Notes under the pieces: generated by a model
The model's database searches: none
What the model was told of the DNA's origin: nothing
The model's input: the letters and a program-made list of their open reading frames with translations, nothing else
Translations under genes and position numbers: made by a program
Part shown: in pieces, positions 1 to 11,525 of the stretch
Numbering within the stretch: position 1 is the stretch's first letter
Layout of the letters: each line of letters opens with the position of its first letter
Source: Prochlorococcus sp. AH-736-L23
GTDB taxonomy: Bacteria; Cyanobacteriota; Cyanobacteriia; PCC-6307; Cyanobiaceae
Assembly: GCA_028141225.1 (NCBI GenBank)
Contig: JAOIPS010000004.1
Location: forward strand, 1 to 64,000
Length of the DNA stretch: 64,000 nucleotides
Direction: 5' to 3'

Positions 1-2016
1 ATAGGTGCTAGTTCATCTGTTATTGCTGCAGGCCTTTTACATGATGTAGTTGAAGATACTGGCATTGATTTATCTGAAATAGAAACAAATTTTGGATTAG
101 AAGTAAAAATACTTGTTGAGGGTGTAACAAAATTAGGCGGCATTCACTTTAACAACAGGACTGAAGCACAAGCTGAAAATCTTAGGAAAATGTTTTTGGC
201 TATGGCCAGCGATATCAGAGTTGTCTTAGTTAAACTTGCAGATCGACTCCATAACATGAGAACAATTGAATGGCTAAATGATGAGAAAAAACTAAGAATA
301 GCGAGAGAAACAAGAGAGATTTATGCACCATTAGCTAATCGACTAGGAATAAACAGATTTAAATGGGAATTAGAAGATTTAGCTTTTAAATTCCTAGAGC
401 CTAAAGAATATCTAGATCTTAAAGATCAAATCGCCGTTAAAAGAAGTGATAGAGAAAAAAGATTAAAAGTAACTTTGAATCTTATGAAGGAAAACTTGAA
501 TTCAGCGGGTTTGAAAAATTTTGAAATAACAGGAAGGCCAAAACATCTTTATGGCATCTGGAGCAAAATGGAAAGACAGCAAAAGCATTTTCACGAGATT
601 TATGATGTTGCTGCCCTAAGAATTATTGTGGACAATTCAGATAGTTGTTATCGAGCTTTAGCAGTTGTTCATGATACTTTCAAACCAATTCCAGGTAGAT
701 TTAAAGACTATATAGGATTACCAAAACCAAATGGATATCAGTCCTTACACACTTCTGTGATTGGAAGACATCGACCTATTGAAGTTCAAATTAGAACTAC
801 TTCGATGCATCAAATTGCTGAATATGGTATTGCCGCTCATTGGCAATATAAAGAGGGTGGTTCTCCCGCCAAAAGTAATGCCGAGAGATTTAATTGGCTA
901 AGACAATTAGTAGAATGGCAACAAGAAGGTAATGAAAGGGATCATAATGATTATTTAGCTTCAATTAAAGAAGATTTATTTGATGAAGAAGTATTTGTAA
1001 TCACTCCAAAAGGAGATGTTGTTGGTTTAAGGAAAGGATCTACCGCGATAGATTTCGCCTACAGAATCCATTCTGAAGTTGGAAATCACTGTAATGGAAT
1101 AAGAATTAATGAAAAGCTTTCTCCATTATCTACAGCACTTCAAAATGGTGACTTCATAGAAATTTTGACAAGTAATAATGCTACTCCAAGCTTGGATTGG
1201 CTGAACTTTGTAGTTACGCCAACTGCTAAAAATAGAATTCGCCAATGGTATAAGAAAAGCCATCGTGATGAAACGATTAAAAGAGGTAGAGATTTACTTG
1301 AAAAAGAAGTAGGTCGAAACGGTTTTGAAGCATTACTTTCTAGTGAAGCCATGAAAAAAGTTGCAAATCGATGCAATTTAAAAACTACTGAAGACCTTCT
1401 TGCATCTCTTGGTTTTGGTGGTTTAACTTTGCATCAAGTATTAAACAGACTAAGAGAAGAAATAAAATTACAGACAGAAGATGTAAAAAATGATTCTGAC
1501 TCTGAAATAGCAAAATCTCTTAAAGGTAATAATAATTTATCCACTAATCAATCTAATACAGCAGCTAAATCACCAATTTCCGGGATAGAAGGTCTTGATT
1601 ACAGAATAGGTAAATGCTGTTCCCCACTCCCAGGCGAGGATATTATCGGAACTGTGTCGCTCGGCAACCATGGGATAACTATACATAGGGAAGATTGTGA
1701 AAATGTAATACCAATTCCAATAGAGAGAAGATTACCTGTCGGTTGGAATCAAGATAATAAAACTGGCGATAATAAGTTTCCAATTCAGCTACGAATAGAA
1801 GTAATTGATCGAGTTGGAGTTCTTAAAGATATTCTTATGCGGTTATCTGATAAAGGTATAAACGTTAGTGATGCCAATGTTAAAACTGCTTATGGTAAAC
1901 CAGCTGTTATAAATCTTTGTGTAGGTCTTGAAAGTTATAATCAACTTCACAAAACAATTGAACAAATTAAATCAATGGCAGATGTTTTAGATATTGCCAG
2001 AGTTGGACAAAGTTAA
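1..2016 (+). CDS. spoT: RelA/SpoT-family (p)ppGpp synthetase/hydrolase, 5'-truncated by the window edge
   Basis: Reading frame is open from base 1 (IGASSSVIAAGLLHDVVEDTGIDL...) with an HD-domain HDVVEDT motif, then RelA synthetase, TGS and ACT-like regions. The listed ORF start at 190 is internal. Confidence 0.93.
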   Translation: MGASSSVIAAGLLHDVVEDTGIDLSEIETNFGLEVKILVEGVTKLGGIHFNNRTEAQAENLRKMFLAMASDIRVVLVKLADRLHNMRTIEWLNDEKKLRIARETREIYAPLANRLGINRFKWELEDLAFKFLEPKEYLDLKDQIAVKRSDREKRLKVTLNLMKENLNSAGLKNFEITGRPKHLYGIWSKMERQQKHFHEIYDVAALRIIVDNSDSCYRALAVVHDTFKPIPGRFKDYIGLPKPNGYQSLHTSVIGRHRPIEVQIRTTSMHQIAEYGIAAHWQYKEGGSPAKSNAERFNWLRQLVEWQQEGNERDHNDYLASIKEDLFDEEVFVITPKGDVVGLRKGSTAIDFAYRIHSEVGNHCNGIRINEKLSPLSTALQNGDFIEILTSNNATPSLDWLNFVVTPTAKNRIRQWYKKSHRDETIKRGRDLLEKEVGRNGFEALLSSEAMKKVANRCNLKTTEDLLASLGFGGLTLHQVLNRLREEIKLQTEDVKNDSDSEIAKSLKGNNNLSTNQSNTAAKSPISGIEGLDYRIGKCCSPLPGEDIIGTVSLGNHGITIHREDCENVIPIPIERRLPVGWNQDNKTGDNKFPIQLRIEVIDRVGVLKDILMRLSDKGINVSDANVKTAYGKPAVINLCVGLESYNQLHKTIEQIKSMADVLDIARVGQS

Positions 2017-2034
2017 TTTTAAAATCAGATCAAT

Positions 2035-2478
2035 CTATCTTTTACTTTTTATCTTGTAGATAAAGAAAACAATACTGCCGCAAATCAAAGCTAATAAAAT
2101 ACCTACACAAGATGAACCTAAGAGTAATTTTAAGGAAAAAATTCTACCTTGTTTCCATAAGTCATCAATAACTAAACTTTTTTCAAGAATTTTATTAGAA
2201 GGATTATTTAAAAAAATCGAACCAACTTTATAGTTAAAATAATAAAGTGGAATATAAGTAAAAGGGTTGCTGATCCAGGTACCAATTGCAGCTAGAACAA
2301 TATTTCCCTTAGCTATTTTCGCAAAAAAAACTCCCATTAAAGTCTGAAAACCAAAAAATGGAAAGCAACCACTAAATACCCCTATAGCTAAACCTTTAGC
2401 ATTAAAGAAAGGACTTCCATGCTGACTCCTAAATAATGATAGAATTTTCTTATAGGTAATATCTCTTTTAAATCTCAT
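2035..2478 (-). CDS. DUF2062 membrane protein
   Basis: GLAIGVFSGCFPFFGFQTLMGVFFA and TWISNPFTYIPLYYFNYKVG match the DUF2062 pattern as I know it. Confidence 0.8.
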   Translation of the reverse strand: MRFKRDITYKKILSLFRSQHGSPFFNAKGLAIGVFSGCFPFFGFQTLMGVFFAKIAKGNIVLAAIGTWISNPFTYIPLYYFNYKVGSIFLNNPSNKILEKSLVIDDLWKQGRIFSLKLLLGSSCVGILLALICGSIVFFIYKIKSKR

Positions 2479-2544
2479 TCAGAAAGAAAATTTCAAAATT
2501 AAATTCTTGATAATCTTACTTAATTATCCATAACAAAGCGAGAG

Positions 2545-3927
2545 ATGGATTCGATAGTTACTACAGAAGATACGATAGCCGCAATTGCTTCAGCTATAAG
2601 TATTGGGAAGGGAGGAGTTGCGATAATAAGAGTATCAGGGAAAGACGCAATAAATTCTTGCAAAAAGATTGTCCAAACTAAATCTAAATATGCATGGAAA
2701 TCACATAGAGTTTTTCGTGGTTTTATTCAGGAAAATAAACAAAATAAATTTATAGATGAGGTTTTAATTTTAGTGATGAAATCCCCAAATAGCTTCACAG
2801 GAGAGGATGTAGTTGAACTTCATTGCCATGGCGGAATTATCATAGTAAATAAAGTTTTAAAGATATTATTATCTAGTAATTCTAGAGTTAGACTTGCAAA
2901 CCCAGGAGAATTTAGTCAAAGAGCTTTTCTTAATGGGAAAATAGACCTTACTCAAGCCGAGTCGATTAATCAATTAATTAATGCAAGCAATACCAGATCA
3001 GCCGAGTTAGCCTTTAGCGGGGTTCAAGGAGAAATAAAGAAAAAAATTGATGATATTAAAAATGACCTTATAAATCAACTTTGCGAAATAGAAGCGAGAG
3101 TTGATTTTGAAGAGGAATTCACAGATTTTGATTACACCAAATATCTAAAAAACATTAAAAAAGTCAAAGAAAAAATAGAATTACTAATAGAAAATGCAAA
3201 AAGAAATTCATATATTCACAATGGAATATCCATTGCGCTTATAGGTAAAACAAATGTTGGCAAAAGCTCTTTATTAAATTTGCTTGCAAAAAAAGAAAAA
3301 GCAATCGTAACTAATATTCCTGGAACAACTAGAGATGTTATTGAAGTTAATTTAACTATTAATGATATTCCAATGAAAATAATTGATACTGCTGGCATAA
3401 GAGAAACTCATGAACAAATTGAAAGTATTGGAATTAAAAAAAGTTTTGGGAAAATAAAAGAGTCAGATTTTATAATTTATATTTATAGTCTTGAAGAAGG
3501 ATTTAATGAAGAAGACAAAAAAATAATACAAGAAATTCCCAAAGAAAAATTAATTACTATTTTGGGCAATAAAAAAGATTTAATTGATTGCAAAAATATT
3601 AATTCAAATGAGTTAAAAAACACAATTCTTATGAGTATTAGGAATAATGATGGTGAAAGATTATTGATAGACACGATTATAAAAAAATGCGGATTAAAAC
3701 AAGTAGAAAATATAAATATATTTTTAAACGAAAGACATCTAGCAAATTTGTCTGCTTGCTTATCTAATTTAAATGATACTGATGAAATAATTAAAAATAA
3801 ATTGCCATTTGATTTGTTATCAATTGAGCTGAGAGATGGAATTCAAAACTTATCTAAAATAACTGGTCAAGAATTAACAGAGGAACTTCTAGATAATATT
3901 TTTTCTAAGTTTTGTATTGGTAAATAA
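2545..3927 (+). CDS. mnmE: tRNA modification GTPase MnmE/TrmE
   Basis: GTPase motifs [25 protein letters not shown]-terminal FSKFCIGK. Confidence 0.95.
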   Translation: MDSIVTTEDTIAAIASAISIGKGGVAIIRVSGKDAINSCKKIVQTKSKYAWKSHRVFRGFIQENKQNKFIDEVLILVMKSPNSFTGEDVVELHCHGGIIIVNKVLKILLSSNSRVRLANPGEFSQRAFLNGKIDLTQAESINQLINASNTRSAELAFSGVQGEIKKKIDDIKNDLINQLCEIEARVDFEEEFTDFDYTKYLKNIKKVKEKIELLIENAKRNSYIHNGISIALIGKTNVGKSSLLNLLAKKEKAIVTNIPGTTRDVIEVNLTINDIPMKIIDTAGIRETHEQIESIGIKKSFGKIKESDFIIYIYSLEEGFNEEDKKIIQEIPKEKLITILGNKKDLIDCKNINSNELKNTILMSIRNNDGERLLIDTIIKKCGLKQVENINIFLNERHLANLSACLSNLNDTDEIIKNKLPFDLLSIELRDGIQNLSKITGQELTEELLDNIFSKFCIGK

Positions 3928-4009
3928 ATTTGAGTTAAATTACATAGTGATATATAGTTGATTCTCTAACTTCAGTTTAATTTTTATTAATTAATTATTT
4001 CTTAGTTTA

Positions 4010-4876
4010 GTGGATTTAAATACTCCAATAATAAGTAAAATCATTGATAATTGGATCGATGAAGATATAGGTAGGGGAGATCTTACAAGTTCCTCTATTA
4101 CAGAAGAGAATGGTAATGCATATTGGATTGCAAAAGAAGAGGGTATATTCTGCGGGGTTGAAATTATAAAAGAAATTTTTAGAAAAATTGATTTAAAAAT
4201 CAGTCCAAAATTTAATATCTCTGATGGAGATCAATTTGTTAAAGATCAAAAACTTTTAGAAATATATGGGCCTTCAAAAAGTTTGCTAGCTAGTGAAAGA
4301 ATAAGCTTAAATATAGCAATGCATTTATGTGGAATATCAACATACACAAAGAATCTTGTAAATAAGTTAGAAGGTACAAATATAAAATTAGCAGATACTA
4401 GAAAAACGACTCCTGGCTTAAGAATATTTGAAAAATATGCATTCAAATGCGGAGGTGGAGTCAATCATAGAATGGGATTATACGATGCAGCTATGATAAA
4501 AGAAAATCACATTGCATGGACAGATAATCTTAATAATGCAGTAAAAAAAATTCGACTAAATTCGCCTTTTACAACTCATATCATAATTGAAGCTGAGAAT
4601 ATCGAACAGGCAAAAGAAGCAGTATTAGCAGGAGCAGATAGTGTCTTATTGGATGAACTTAGCCCTGAAATAATCAAAAAAAACGTTCAAGAATTAAGAG
4701 ATTTATCAATGAATAGCTTAAAAAAAGAAGTAAATAAAAATTTGATAATAGAAGTTTCTGGAATTAACCCTGAAGAAATTAGTAAATATCTAATAAAAGG
4801 TATTGATTTGATTTCAACAAGTTCTTCAATCACCAAAAGTAATTGGATTGATTTGAGTATGCGTTATATTAATTAA
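4010..4876 (+). CDS. nadC: Nicotinate-nucleotide pyrophosphorylase (carboxylating)
   Basis: ADTRKTTPGLR, KCGGGVNHRMGLYDAAMIKENH; GTG start. Confidence 0.95.
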   Translation: MDLNTPIISKIIDNWIDEDIGRGDLTSSSITEENGNAYWIAKEEGIFCGVEIIKEIFRKIDLKISPKFNISDGDQFVKDQKLLEIYGPSKSLLASERISLNIAMHLCGISTYTKNLVNKLEGTNIKLADTRKTTPGLRIFEKYAFKCGGGVNHRMGLYDAAMIKENHIAWTDNLNNAVKKIRLNSPFTTHIIIEAENIEQAKEAVLAGADSVLLDELSPEIIKKNVQELRDLSMNSLKKEVNKNLIIEVSGINPEEISKYLIKGIDLISTSSSITKSNWIDLSMRYIN

Positions 4877-4903
4877 CTATATAGATAAATAATTGAATAA
4901 TTA

Positions 4904-6718
4904 ATGCTAATCATTTTTAAAGAATTAACAAAACAATTTGAACAATCTCTTTTAGATAGTCTTGAAAAAAATGATAAAAAAGGAGAATTCGAAATTCTTC
5001 GAAAAAATTTAATTACACAATCATCAAAAGAGGAATTTGGTGATTATCAATGTAATGTTTGTTTAAGTTTATCTAAAATATATAAAAAGAACCCAAGAGA
5101 TATTTCTAATGATTTTATTAACCTTTTAAATAAAAATATAAGCATATCAAAATTATGTAAGAGTCTAGAAATAGCTGGACCTGGATTTATAAATATAAAA
5201 TTAAAAGATGAGGTTCTAATAAATGAAATTAAGTCAAATATTCAATGCAATAGGGCTGGCATACCTCTAATTAGAAAAGATTTAGATAGTGGTTTATCCA
5301 ATAAAGTTATTGTAGATTTTTCTAGCCCTAATATTGCTAAAGAAATGCATGTAGGGCATTTAAGATCAACAATAATAGGTGACTCAATATCTAGAATTTT
5401 CGAGTTAAGAGGTTATGAAGTATTAAGACTCAATCATGTTGGTGATTGGGGAACACAATTTGGCATGCTTATTACTCAGCTCAAAGATTTATATTCAAAT
5501 GATCTAGAAGAAATAGGAAAGATCAAAATAAGTGATTTAGTTGAATTTTATAAAGAATCAAAAAAAAGATTTGATAACGAATCTGAATTCCAAAAAAGAT
5601 CTAGAGAGGAAGTAGTTAAGTTACAAAGTGGAGATATTAAATCGATTAACGCTTGGAAATTATTATGTGATCAATCAAGAAAAGAATTTGATGAAATCTA
5701 TAAAAATTTAAAAATAAAAATAGAAGAAAGAGGTGAATCTTTTTATAATCCCTTCTTAAAATCAGTTATTGATGATTTGAATTTAGAAAAAATATTAGTA
5801 GAAGATCAAGGAGCAAAATGTGTATTTTTAGATGGGATGACTAATAAAGAAGGCAAACCTTTACCGCTAATTATTCAAAAAAAAGATGGGGGTTTTAATT
5901 ATGCCACTACAGATCTTGCTGCTATAAGATACAGATTCAATAAACCTCCTAATGGCGATGATGCTTCAAGAATTATTTATGTAACTGATCATGGGCAAGC
6001 AAATCATTTTGCTGGAGTTTTTCAAGTTGCAAAAAAAGCAAAATGGATCCCAGAAAATTGTCAAGTAGACCATGTCCCTTTTGGGTTAGTTCAAGGAATT
6101 GATGGCAAAAAACTAAAGACAAGAGAAGGTGAAACAATACGCCTAAAAGATTTATTAAATGAAGCAGTTAGAAGAGCAAAAGAAGATTTGTTGAAAAGAT
6201 TAGAAGATGAAGATCGTTATGAGACCGAAGAGTTTATAGCAAATACTTCAAGAATTATTGGATTAGGAGCTGTTAAGTATGCAGATTTAAGTCAAAATAG
6301 GATTACCAATTATCAATTTAGTTTTGATAAAATGCTTTCCCTAAATGGTAATACTGCTCCTTATTTGTTATATACACTTGTAAGAATTTTAGGAATTAAA
6401 AGAAAAAATAATTTTGTTTATGACTCTAAAGATTTTCAGTACGTAAATTATGAACATAAATCTGAGTGGAAACTTATCAGAAAATTACTTAAGTTCGATG
6501 AAGTCATAATTTCTATTGAAAAAGACTTAATGCCAAATAGATTATGCAATTATCTGTTCGAGCTATGTCAGACTTTTAATAGATTCTATGATCAAGTTCC
6601 AATCCTCAAAGAAGAACAAAATATAAAAATTTCTAGGCTTAATTTATGTGACCTAACTGCAAAAACACTAAAATTAAGCTTAGAGCTTTTAGGAATTGAA
6701 ACTTTAGAAAGAATGTAA
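4904..6718 (+). CDS. argS: Arginyl-tRNA synthetase
   Basis: [38 protein letters not shown]. Confidence 0.97.
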   Translation: MLIIFKELTKQFEQSLLDSLEKNDKKGEFEILRKNLITQSSKEEFGDYQCNVCLSLSKIYKKNPRDISNDFINLLNKNISISKLCKSLEIAGPGFINIKLKDEVLINEIKSNIQCNRAGIPLIRKDLDSGLSNKVIVDFSSPNIAKEMHVGHLRSTIIGDSISRIFELRGYEVLRLNHVGDWGTQFGMLITQLKDLYSNDLEEIGKIKISDLVEFYKESKKRFDNESEFQKRSREEVVKLQSGDIKSINAWKLLCDQSRKEFDEIYKNLKIKIEERGESFYNPFLKSVIDDLNLEKILVEDQGAKCVFLDGMTNKEGKPLPLIIQKKDGGFNYATTDLAAIRYRFNKPPNGDDASRIIYVTDHGQANHFAGVFQVAKKAKWIPENCQVDHVPFGLVQGIDGKKLKTREGETIRLKDLLNEAVRRAKEDLLKRLEDEDRYETEEFIANTSRIIGLGAVKYADLSQNRITNYQFSFDKMLSLNGNTAPYLLYTLVRILGIKRKNNFVYDSKDFQYVNYEHKSEWKLIRKLLKFDEVIISIEKDLMPNRLCNYLFELCQTFNRFYDQVPILKEEQNIKISRLNLCDLTAKTLKLSLELLGIETLERM

Positions 6719-7827
6719 TGAATGATTTTGATCCATTAAATAATCTTTTCCCAAAACCAAGAGAAGAAATAATAAATATGCAGTCTTACTCTGCACCTTT
6801 AGAAAATAGAAGAAATTTACTCCGCTTAGACTTTAATGAAAATACTTTAGGTCCAAGTCCTAAGGTTCTAGAGGCATTACAAGCTATAAAATTAGATGAG
6901 ATTTCAATTTATCCAGAATATAATTTTTTAAAAAAATTTTTATGTGATAAATATCTTGATTCAAGAAAATTTGGTAATGATGAAATCGGAATTTTCAATG
7001 GAGCAGATGCAGCAATAAATGCAATTTTCAATTGCTTTGGAGAAAAAGATCAAATATTTCTAACAACAAATCCAACTTTTGGTTACTATTCTCCTTGTGC
7101 AGAAATCCGAGGAATGAAAAAAATAAGTTGTTCTTACATTGGAGAAAATTTTCTATTCCCCATCGAAGAATTTAGGGAAAAAATAATAAAGCATAATCCA
7201 AAGTTAATATTTATTTGCAATCCAAATAATCCAACAGGAACTGTTCTAAGCTCTCATGAAATAATTAATTTAGCCAATATCAATAAAGATTCATTAATAG
7301 TTGTTGATGAACTATATGAAAAATTTAATGGAGATAGTCTTCTTGAATCGATAGATTTTGAAAAGAATAAAAATATACTAATAATCCAATCTCTTTCAAA
7401 AACTGCAGGTCTAGCTGGTTTAAGAGTAGGTTTTACTTTTGGCAATAAAAGTTTAATTCAGTACATTAATAAAGTTATAGGACCATATGATGTAAACAGC
7501 TTTGCCATAACAGCTGCATTAGCAGCACTTAAAGACAAATCATATATTGATAATTATGTTTTAGAAGTAAAAAAGGCGAGGGAATGGATTTTAAATAAAT
7601 TTAAATCAACAAAAATTAGAACTCACTTTAGTGGAGGTAATTATTTCTTAATGTGGCCAAAAAAAGATCCTAAAATCTTAATACAACAGATGAGAGAAAA
7701 AGGTATTCTTATTAGAAGTATGGAAAACAAAAAAGATATCGGTAATTCTATAAGGGTTAGTATTGGAACTAAAGAACAAATGATTTTTTTCTGGGACAAT
7801 TACAAGATATTAGATTTAAAAAATTAA
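6718..7827 (+). CDS. hisC: Histidinol-phosphate aminotransferase-like PLP aminotransferase
   Basis: Class I/II aminotransferase fold: NPNNPTGT, QSLSKTAGLAGLRVGF; 1-nt overlap with argS (TAATG). Confidence 0.82.
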   Translation: MNDFDPLNNLFPKPREEIINMQSYSAPLENRRNLLRLDFNENTLGPSPKVLEALQAIKLDEISIYPEYNFLKKFLCDKYLDSRKFGNDEIGIFNGADAAINAIFNCFGEKDQIFLTTNPTFGYYSPCAEIRGMKKISCSYIGENFLFPIEEFREKIIKHNPKLIFICNPNNPTGTVLSSHEIINLANINKDSLIVVDELYEKFNGDSLLESIDFEKNKNILIIQSLSKTAGLAGLRVGFTFGNKSLIQYINKVIGPYDVNSFAITAALAALKDKSYIDNYVLEVKKAREWILNKFKSTKIRTHFSGGNYFLMWPKKDPKILIQQMREKGILIRSMENKKDIGNSIRVSIGTKEQMIFFWDNYKILDLKN

Positions 7828-8549
7828 TTACTGAAAATATAAATTGTATTTTGATCGATTCTTTTAGGTTTTATTTGAAAATCTTTTCCAACATATTTTA
7901 CTTTAAAATCTTTCATATTTTCGATAAATAAATCAGCATTTGAGAAATCACATTCTTTATTAATTTTTTTGCCGCGTTCAAAGTGAACAGGAATAACTAC
8001 ATTAGGTTTTAGAAGCTTAACTATTTTTGAGGCTTCTTTACCATTGTAAGATTTTATTCCTCCTCCAATTGAAATAAACAATATATCTGGAGCAGACAAA
8101 ATAATTTGACTGTTTATATCAATATCACCAGCAGCTCCTCCCATGTGAACAATTTTAAGGTCATTCTGCTTCCAACTCCAAACAGTTGCCATCCCAAATC
8201 TTCTTCCATCTACTCTGTCATGTGGTACAGAAATTCCATTTAATAAAATATCCTCAAATTGATAGATTCCTGGCTCTACGAACATTAATTGATCATTAGG
8301 ATTATATCCTTCATCTAGAAGCCTAGAACTAGCCAAAATAAAATCTACGTTGACTTCTTTTGGCTCCTTTAAATTACTTGCACAACCTATTGCTTTAAAG
8401 GGATTTATAAGAATAGATTTATCTGCACTAGTAATTAAAAAACTACTATGTCCCAAACTTTTTATTCCTAAGTTCCTTGCCAATAATGAGGTAGGTAAAA
8501 AAGTGCTAATTAATATCAAAAATAAAAAGTTTTTAATTTGAGAAATCAT
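7824..8549 (-). CDS. Exported metallo-beta-lactamase-fold (UlaG-like) protein with degenerate metal motif
   Basis: N-terminal signal-like hydrophobic segment; LGHSSFLI, ILINPF, SVPHDRVDGRRFGMATVW, HMGGAAGD, VVIPVHFE. Confidence 0.7.
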   Translation of the reverse strand: MISQIKNFLFLILISTFLPTSLLARNLGIKSLGHSSFLITSADKSILINPFKAIGCASNLKEPKEVNVDFILASSRLLDEGYNPNDQLMFVEPGIYQFEDILLNGISVPHDRVDGRRFGMATVWSWKQNDLKIVHMGGAAGDIDINSQIILSAPDILFISIGGGIKSYNGKEASKIVKLLKPNVVIPVHFERGKKINKECDFSNADLFIENMKDFKVKYVGKDFQIKPKRIDQNTIYIFSN

Positions 8550-8568
8550 AATATTATTTTTTTTTATT

Positions 8569-9165
8569 TTACTTTTGTTCAGCCATTTTTAGAAAATTAC
8601 TAATTAATTTATGACCAAATTGCGTCAACACACTTTCAGGATGGAACTGTACCCCATGTAAATGTTTATATTCTTTATGAGAGATAGCCATAATTGTTGA
8701 GTCTTCTAGAGTCGCAGTTATGTCGAAACAAGATGGTAAAGAACTTGAATCAACTATAAGACTATGATATCTAGTAGCCACAAATGGAGTCTCGATATCT
8801 TTAAACAATCCTTTTTGATTATGAAATATTTTGGATGTCTTACCATGCATAAGTTCTTTCCCAACTATAACCTTACCTCCAAAAGCTTGGGCCAAAGCTT
8901 GATGACCTAAACAAACTCCCAAGGTCGGAATATTTTTAGATAATTTTTTTAGAATTGGCAAACAAATTCCAGATTGATCTGGATTACCTGGACCTGGAGA
9001 TAAGAGAATTCCACCAGGATTTAGTTTGATAATTTCTTCTAAAGTAATTTCATCATTTCTTTTAACTATTAATTCTTTAGTTATTTCATGCTCAACTGAA
9101 AGTTCTCCTAAATATTGAACAAGGTTATAAGTAAAACTATCGTAATTATCAATAACAAGAAACAT
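8569..9165 (-). CDS. trpG: Anthranilate / para-aminobenzoate synthase glutamine amidotransferase component
   Basis: DNYDSFTYNLVQYLGE, LSPGPGNP, LGVCLGHQALAQAFGG, GVQFHPES. Confidence 0.9.
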   Translation of the reverse strand: MFLVIDNYDSFTYNLVQYLGELSVEHEITKELIVKRNDEITLEEIIKLNPGGILLSPGPGNPDQSGICLPILKKLSKNIPTLGVCLGHQALAQAFGGKVIVGKELMHGKTSKIFHNQKGLFKDIETPFVATRYHSLIVDSSSLPSCFDITATLEDSTIMAISHKEYKHLHGVQFHPESVLTQFGHKLISNFLKMAEQK

Positions 9166-9177
9166 ATTTATATGGAT

Positions 9178-9588
9178 TTAAAATAACAACTTTATTTTAG
9201 GAACAAAGATATATACAGCAATAATAACAGAATTAATGGAAGCTAATAATACTGCTCCTGCAGAAGTATCTTTTGAAATTTTAGCCAAAATACTAAATTC
9301 TTTTTTCACTACTAAATCAACGATTGATTCAATAGATGTGTTCAATATTTCTAATACTAAAACAGACATTATTGTTGCAATCAAAATAACATAATTACTT
9401 AGACTAATTTTTAGTAAAAAACCAATTATTAAACTTGCAACTGCAAAAATTAATTGAATTTTAAAATTTCTTGAAGTTTTAAATACATAACTAATACCAC
9501 TGAAAGCATACTTAAAACTTATAAATACATTACTAGAAGTTTTGTATGATTCTTTTCTATTTTCTAAATTGTTTATTTTTTTTTCCAT
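9178..9588 (-). CDS. dgkA: Diacylglycerol/undecaprenol kinase (DgkA-like)
   Basis: Three TM segments; VLVLEILNTSIESIVDLV and KDTSAGAVLLASI motifs. Confidence 0.85.
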   Translation of the reverse strand: MEKKINNLENRKESYKTSSNVFISFKYAFSGISYVFKTSRNFKIQLIFAVASLIIGFLLKISLSNYVILIATIMSVLVLEILNTSIESIVDLVVKKEFSILAKISKDTSAGAVLLASINSVIIAVYIFVPKIKLLF

Positions 9589-9594
9589 TTATTT

Positions 9595-10134
9595 TTAATC
9601 TAATCGAGTAATTAAATATTCTTGGAAATTTAACATATTTTCTAAATCATGCTCATCATTATGTTCCCATCCCAAAAGATGTAAAAATCCATGACTAGCC
9701 AACCAGATCATCTCTCTATAGATTGAATGTTTATATTCATAAGATTGCTCAAGTGCCATCTCTAATGATATAAAAATATCTCCCAACTCTATATGATCTA
9801 AATTATTTAGAGATTCATCAGAAATAATTGGAAAAGATAGAACATCAGTTGGACCATTTTTTTGCATCCATTTCTTATTCAAAGAAGCAATTTCTTGATT
9901 AGATATTATCTGTAAGCCTAATGAAAAAGATTTTTTTTCAAAAATATAATTTGGTAATTCATAATCCTCTTTTTTTAATATAGTATTTATCCAAGATAAA
10001 AAAACTTTCTCCCAAAAAATAGATTCAAAAATAAGATGAGTTTTAGTATCTTTTAACTTATTTGAAAATTGAGAGAAATCATTACATTGAAAAACCAAAT
10101 CTAAATTTATTTCAGAAATAATTTTTTCTTTCAT
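9595..10134 (-). CDS. ybeY: Endoribonuclease YbeY (16S rRNA maturation)
   Basis: [32 protein letters not shown]. Confidence 0.92.
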   Translation of the reverse strand: MKEKIISEINLDLVFQCNDFSQFSNKLKDTKTHLIFESIFWEKVFLSWINTILKKEDYELPNYIFEKKSFSLGLQIISNQEIASLNKKWMQKNGPTDVLSFPIISDESLNNLDHIELGDIFISLEMALEQSYEYKHSIYREMIWLASHGFLHLLGWEHNDEHDLENMLNFQEYLITRLD

Positions 10135-10140
10135 ACATTC

Positions 10141-10323
10141 TTAAACTGGAATATTGGGCTTACCTATTGTGGCCACAAGTATTAATATCCCAATTAAAAC
10201 TAGAAAGGTTATTGAAAAATGAGAAATACTTTTTGAGCCCTTCCTTACCATATTTCTCATAGCAAGCTTTATAAAACTTGGAGGAGAAACTTTTTTTTCT
10301 AAAATTTCGTTTTTATTTTCCAT
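10141..10323 (-). CDS. DUF3285 small membrane protein
   Basis: 60 aa: PSFIKLAMRNMVRKGSKSISHFSITFLVLIGILILVATIGKP. Confidence 0.75.
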   Translation of the reverse strand: MENKNEILEKKVSPPSFIKLAMRNMVRKGSKSISHFSITFLVLIGILILVATIGKPNIPV

Positions 10324-10326
10324 TAG

Positions 10327-11449
10327 TTATTCAATAGATTCATTAGAAGAAATATTCATACGTAATAATTCATGAATAAATGGGTCAAGTCCACCATCTA
10401 AAACACTATCTAACTCATTAGTCTCCTGCATAGTCCTAAGATCTTTTACCATTTGATAGGGATGGAAAACATAATTTCTTATTTGATTGCCCCATGCAGC
10501 TTCCACAATATCACCTTTAATATCAGCGACTTCAGCAGCTCGTTGTTCTTTAGCAATCACTAATAGTTTAGACTTTAAAAGTAACATAGCTTTTTCTTTA
10601 TTTTGTAATTGAGATCTTTCTTGAGTACATCTTACTGAAATCCCTGAAGGCAAATGAACAATTCTCACTGCTGTTTCTACTTTATTAACATTTTGTCCTC
10701 CAGCTCCACCGGATCTACTCGTTGTAATTTCTAAATCTTTTTCAGGTATATCAAGTGAAATATTATCATCTAATTTTGGCATAACCTCTACCCCAGCAAA
10801 GCTGGTTTGTCTTTTGCCATTGGCATTAAAAGGAGAAATTCTTACTAATCTATGAGTTCCTTTTTCATGTTGCAGATAGCCATATGCATATTTTCCATCA
10901 ATTTCAAACGTTACACTTTTAATACCTGCTTCTTCTCCTTGAGATAATTCATTAATGACAAGGCTCATTTGATTATTATCGGCCCATCTAGAGTACATTC
11001 TTAATAATATCTCTACCCAATCCTGCGCATCTGTTCCCCCCGCACCTGCGTTAATAGAAACTACTGCTCCTTCCTTATCGTATTCACCACATAACAATCT
11101 TTCAAATTCCCATTTATCCAAATTCTCTCTTAATTTCTTTAATCCCAGCTGAGATTCTAAAATCATTTCCTCTTCGGGTTCTAGAGAATAAAGCTCAAGA
11201 GAGGCATTAGCATCAGAAATAAAAGTTTTCCATTTATCTAACAATTCGAGTTGTGCTTTGACATCATCAAGGATTAACATTTGCTTTTTAGCTTCTTCTT
11301 GATTATCCCAAAATTCAGGCTGAGCAGAAATTTGCTCTAACTCTTTCCTTTTCGCTTTTAATCTTGGAACGTCAAAGACAATCCTGAGCATTACCCAGGC
11401 GCTCTGTTAGTTCCGAAAGATCTTTTTTGAAATCTGTAATATCTATCAA
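10327..11449 (-). CDS. prfB: Peptide chain release factor 2, programmed +1 frameshift at CTT-TGA-C
   Basis: Upstream zero frame on the minus strand from a TTG at 11449 reads [25 protein letters not shown] then TGA (11374..11372). A +1 shift at CTTTGAC (11377..11371) enters the listed ORF at [17 protein letters not shown] motif [17 protein letters not shown]. Confidence 0.95.
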
Positions 11450-11525
11450 AATAGAATTTAATCGTTATTTATAATCTAACAAGCACTTTTGTTTAATAGT
11501 ATAAACTAAGTATTATTTTAAAAAA

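Noticed and set aside
11371-11391. ATG at 11391 (MLRIVFD) as the prfB start
   Set aside because: Upstream frame gives a conserved-looking RF2 N-terminus ending at the canonical frameshift site; MLRIV is out-of-frame sequence.
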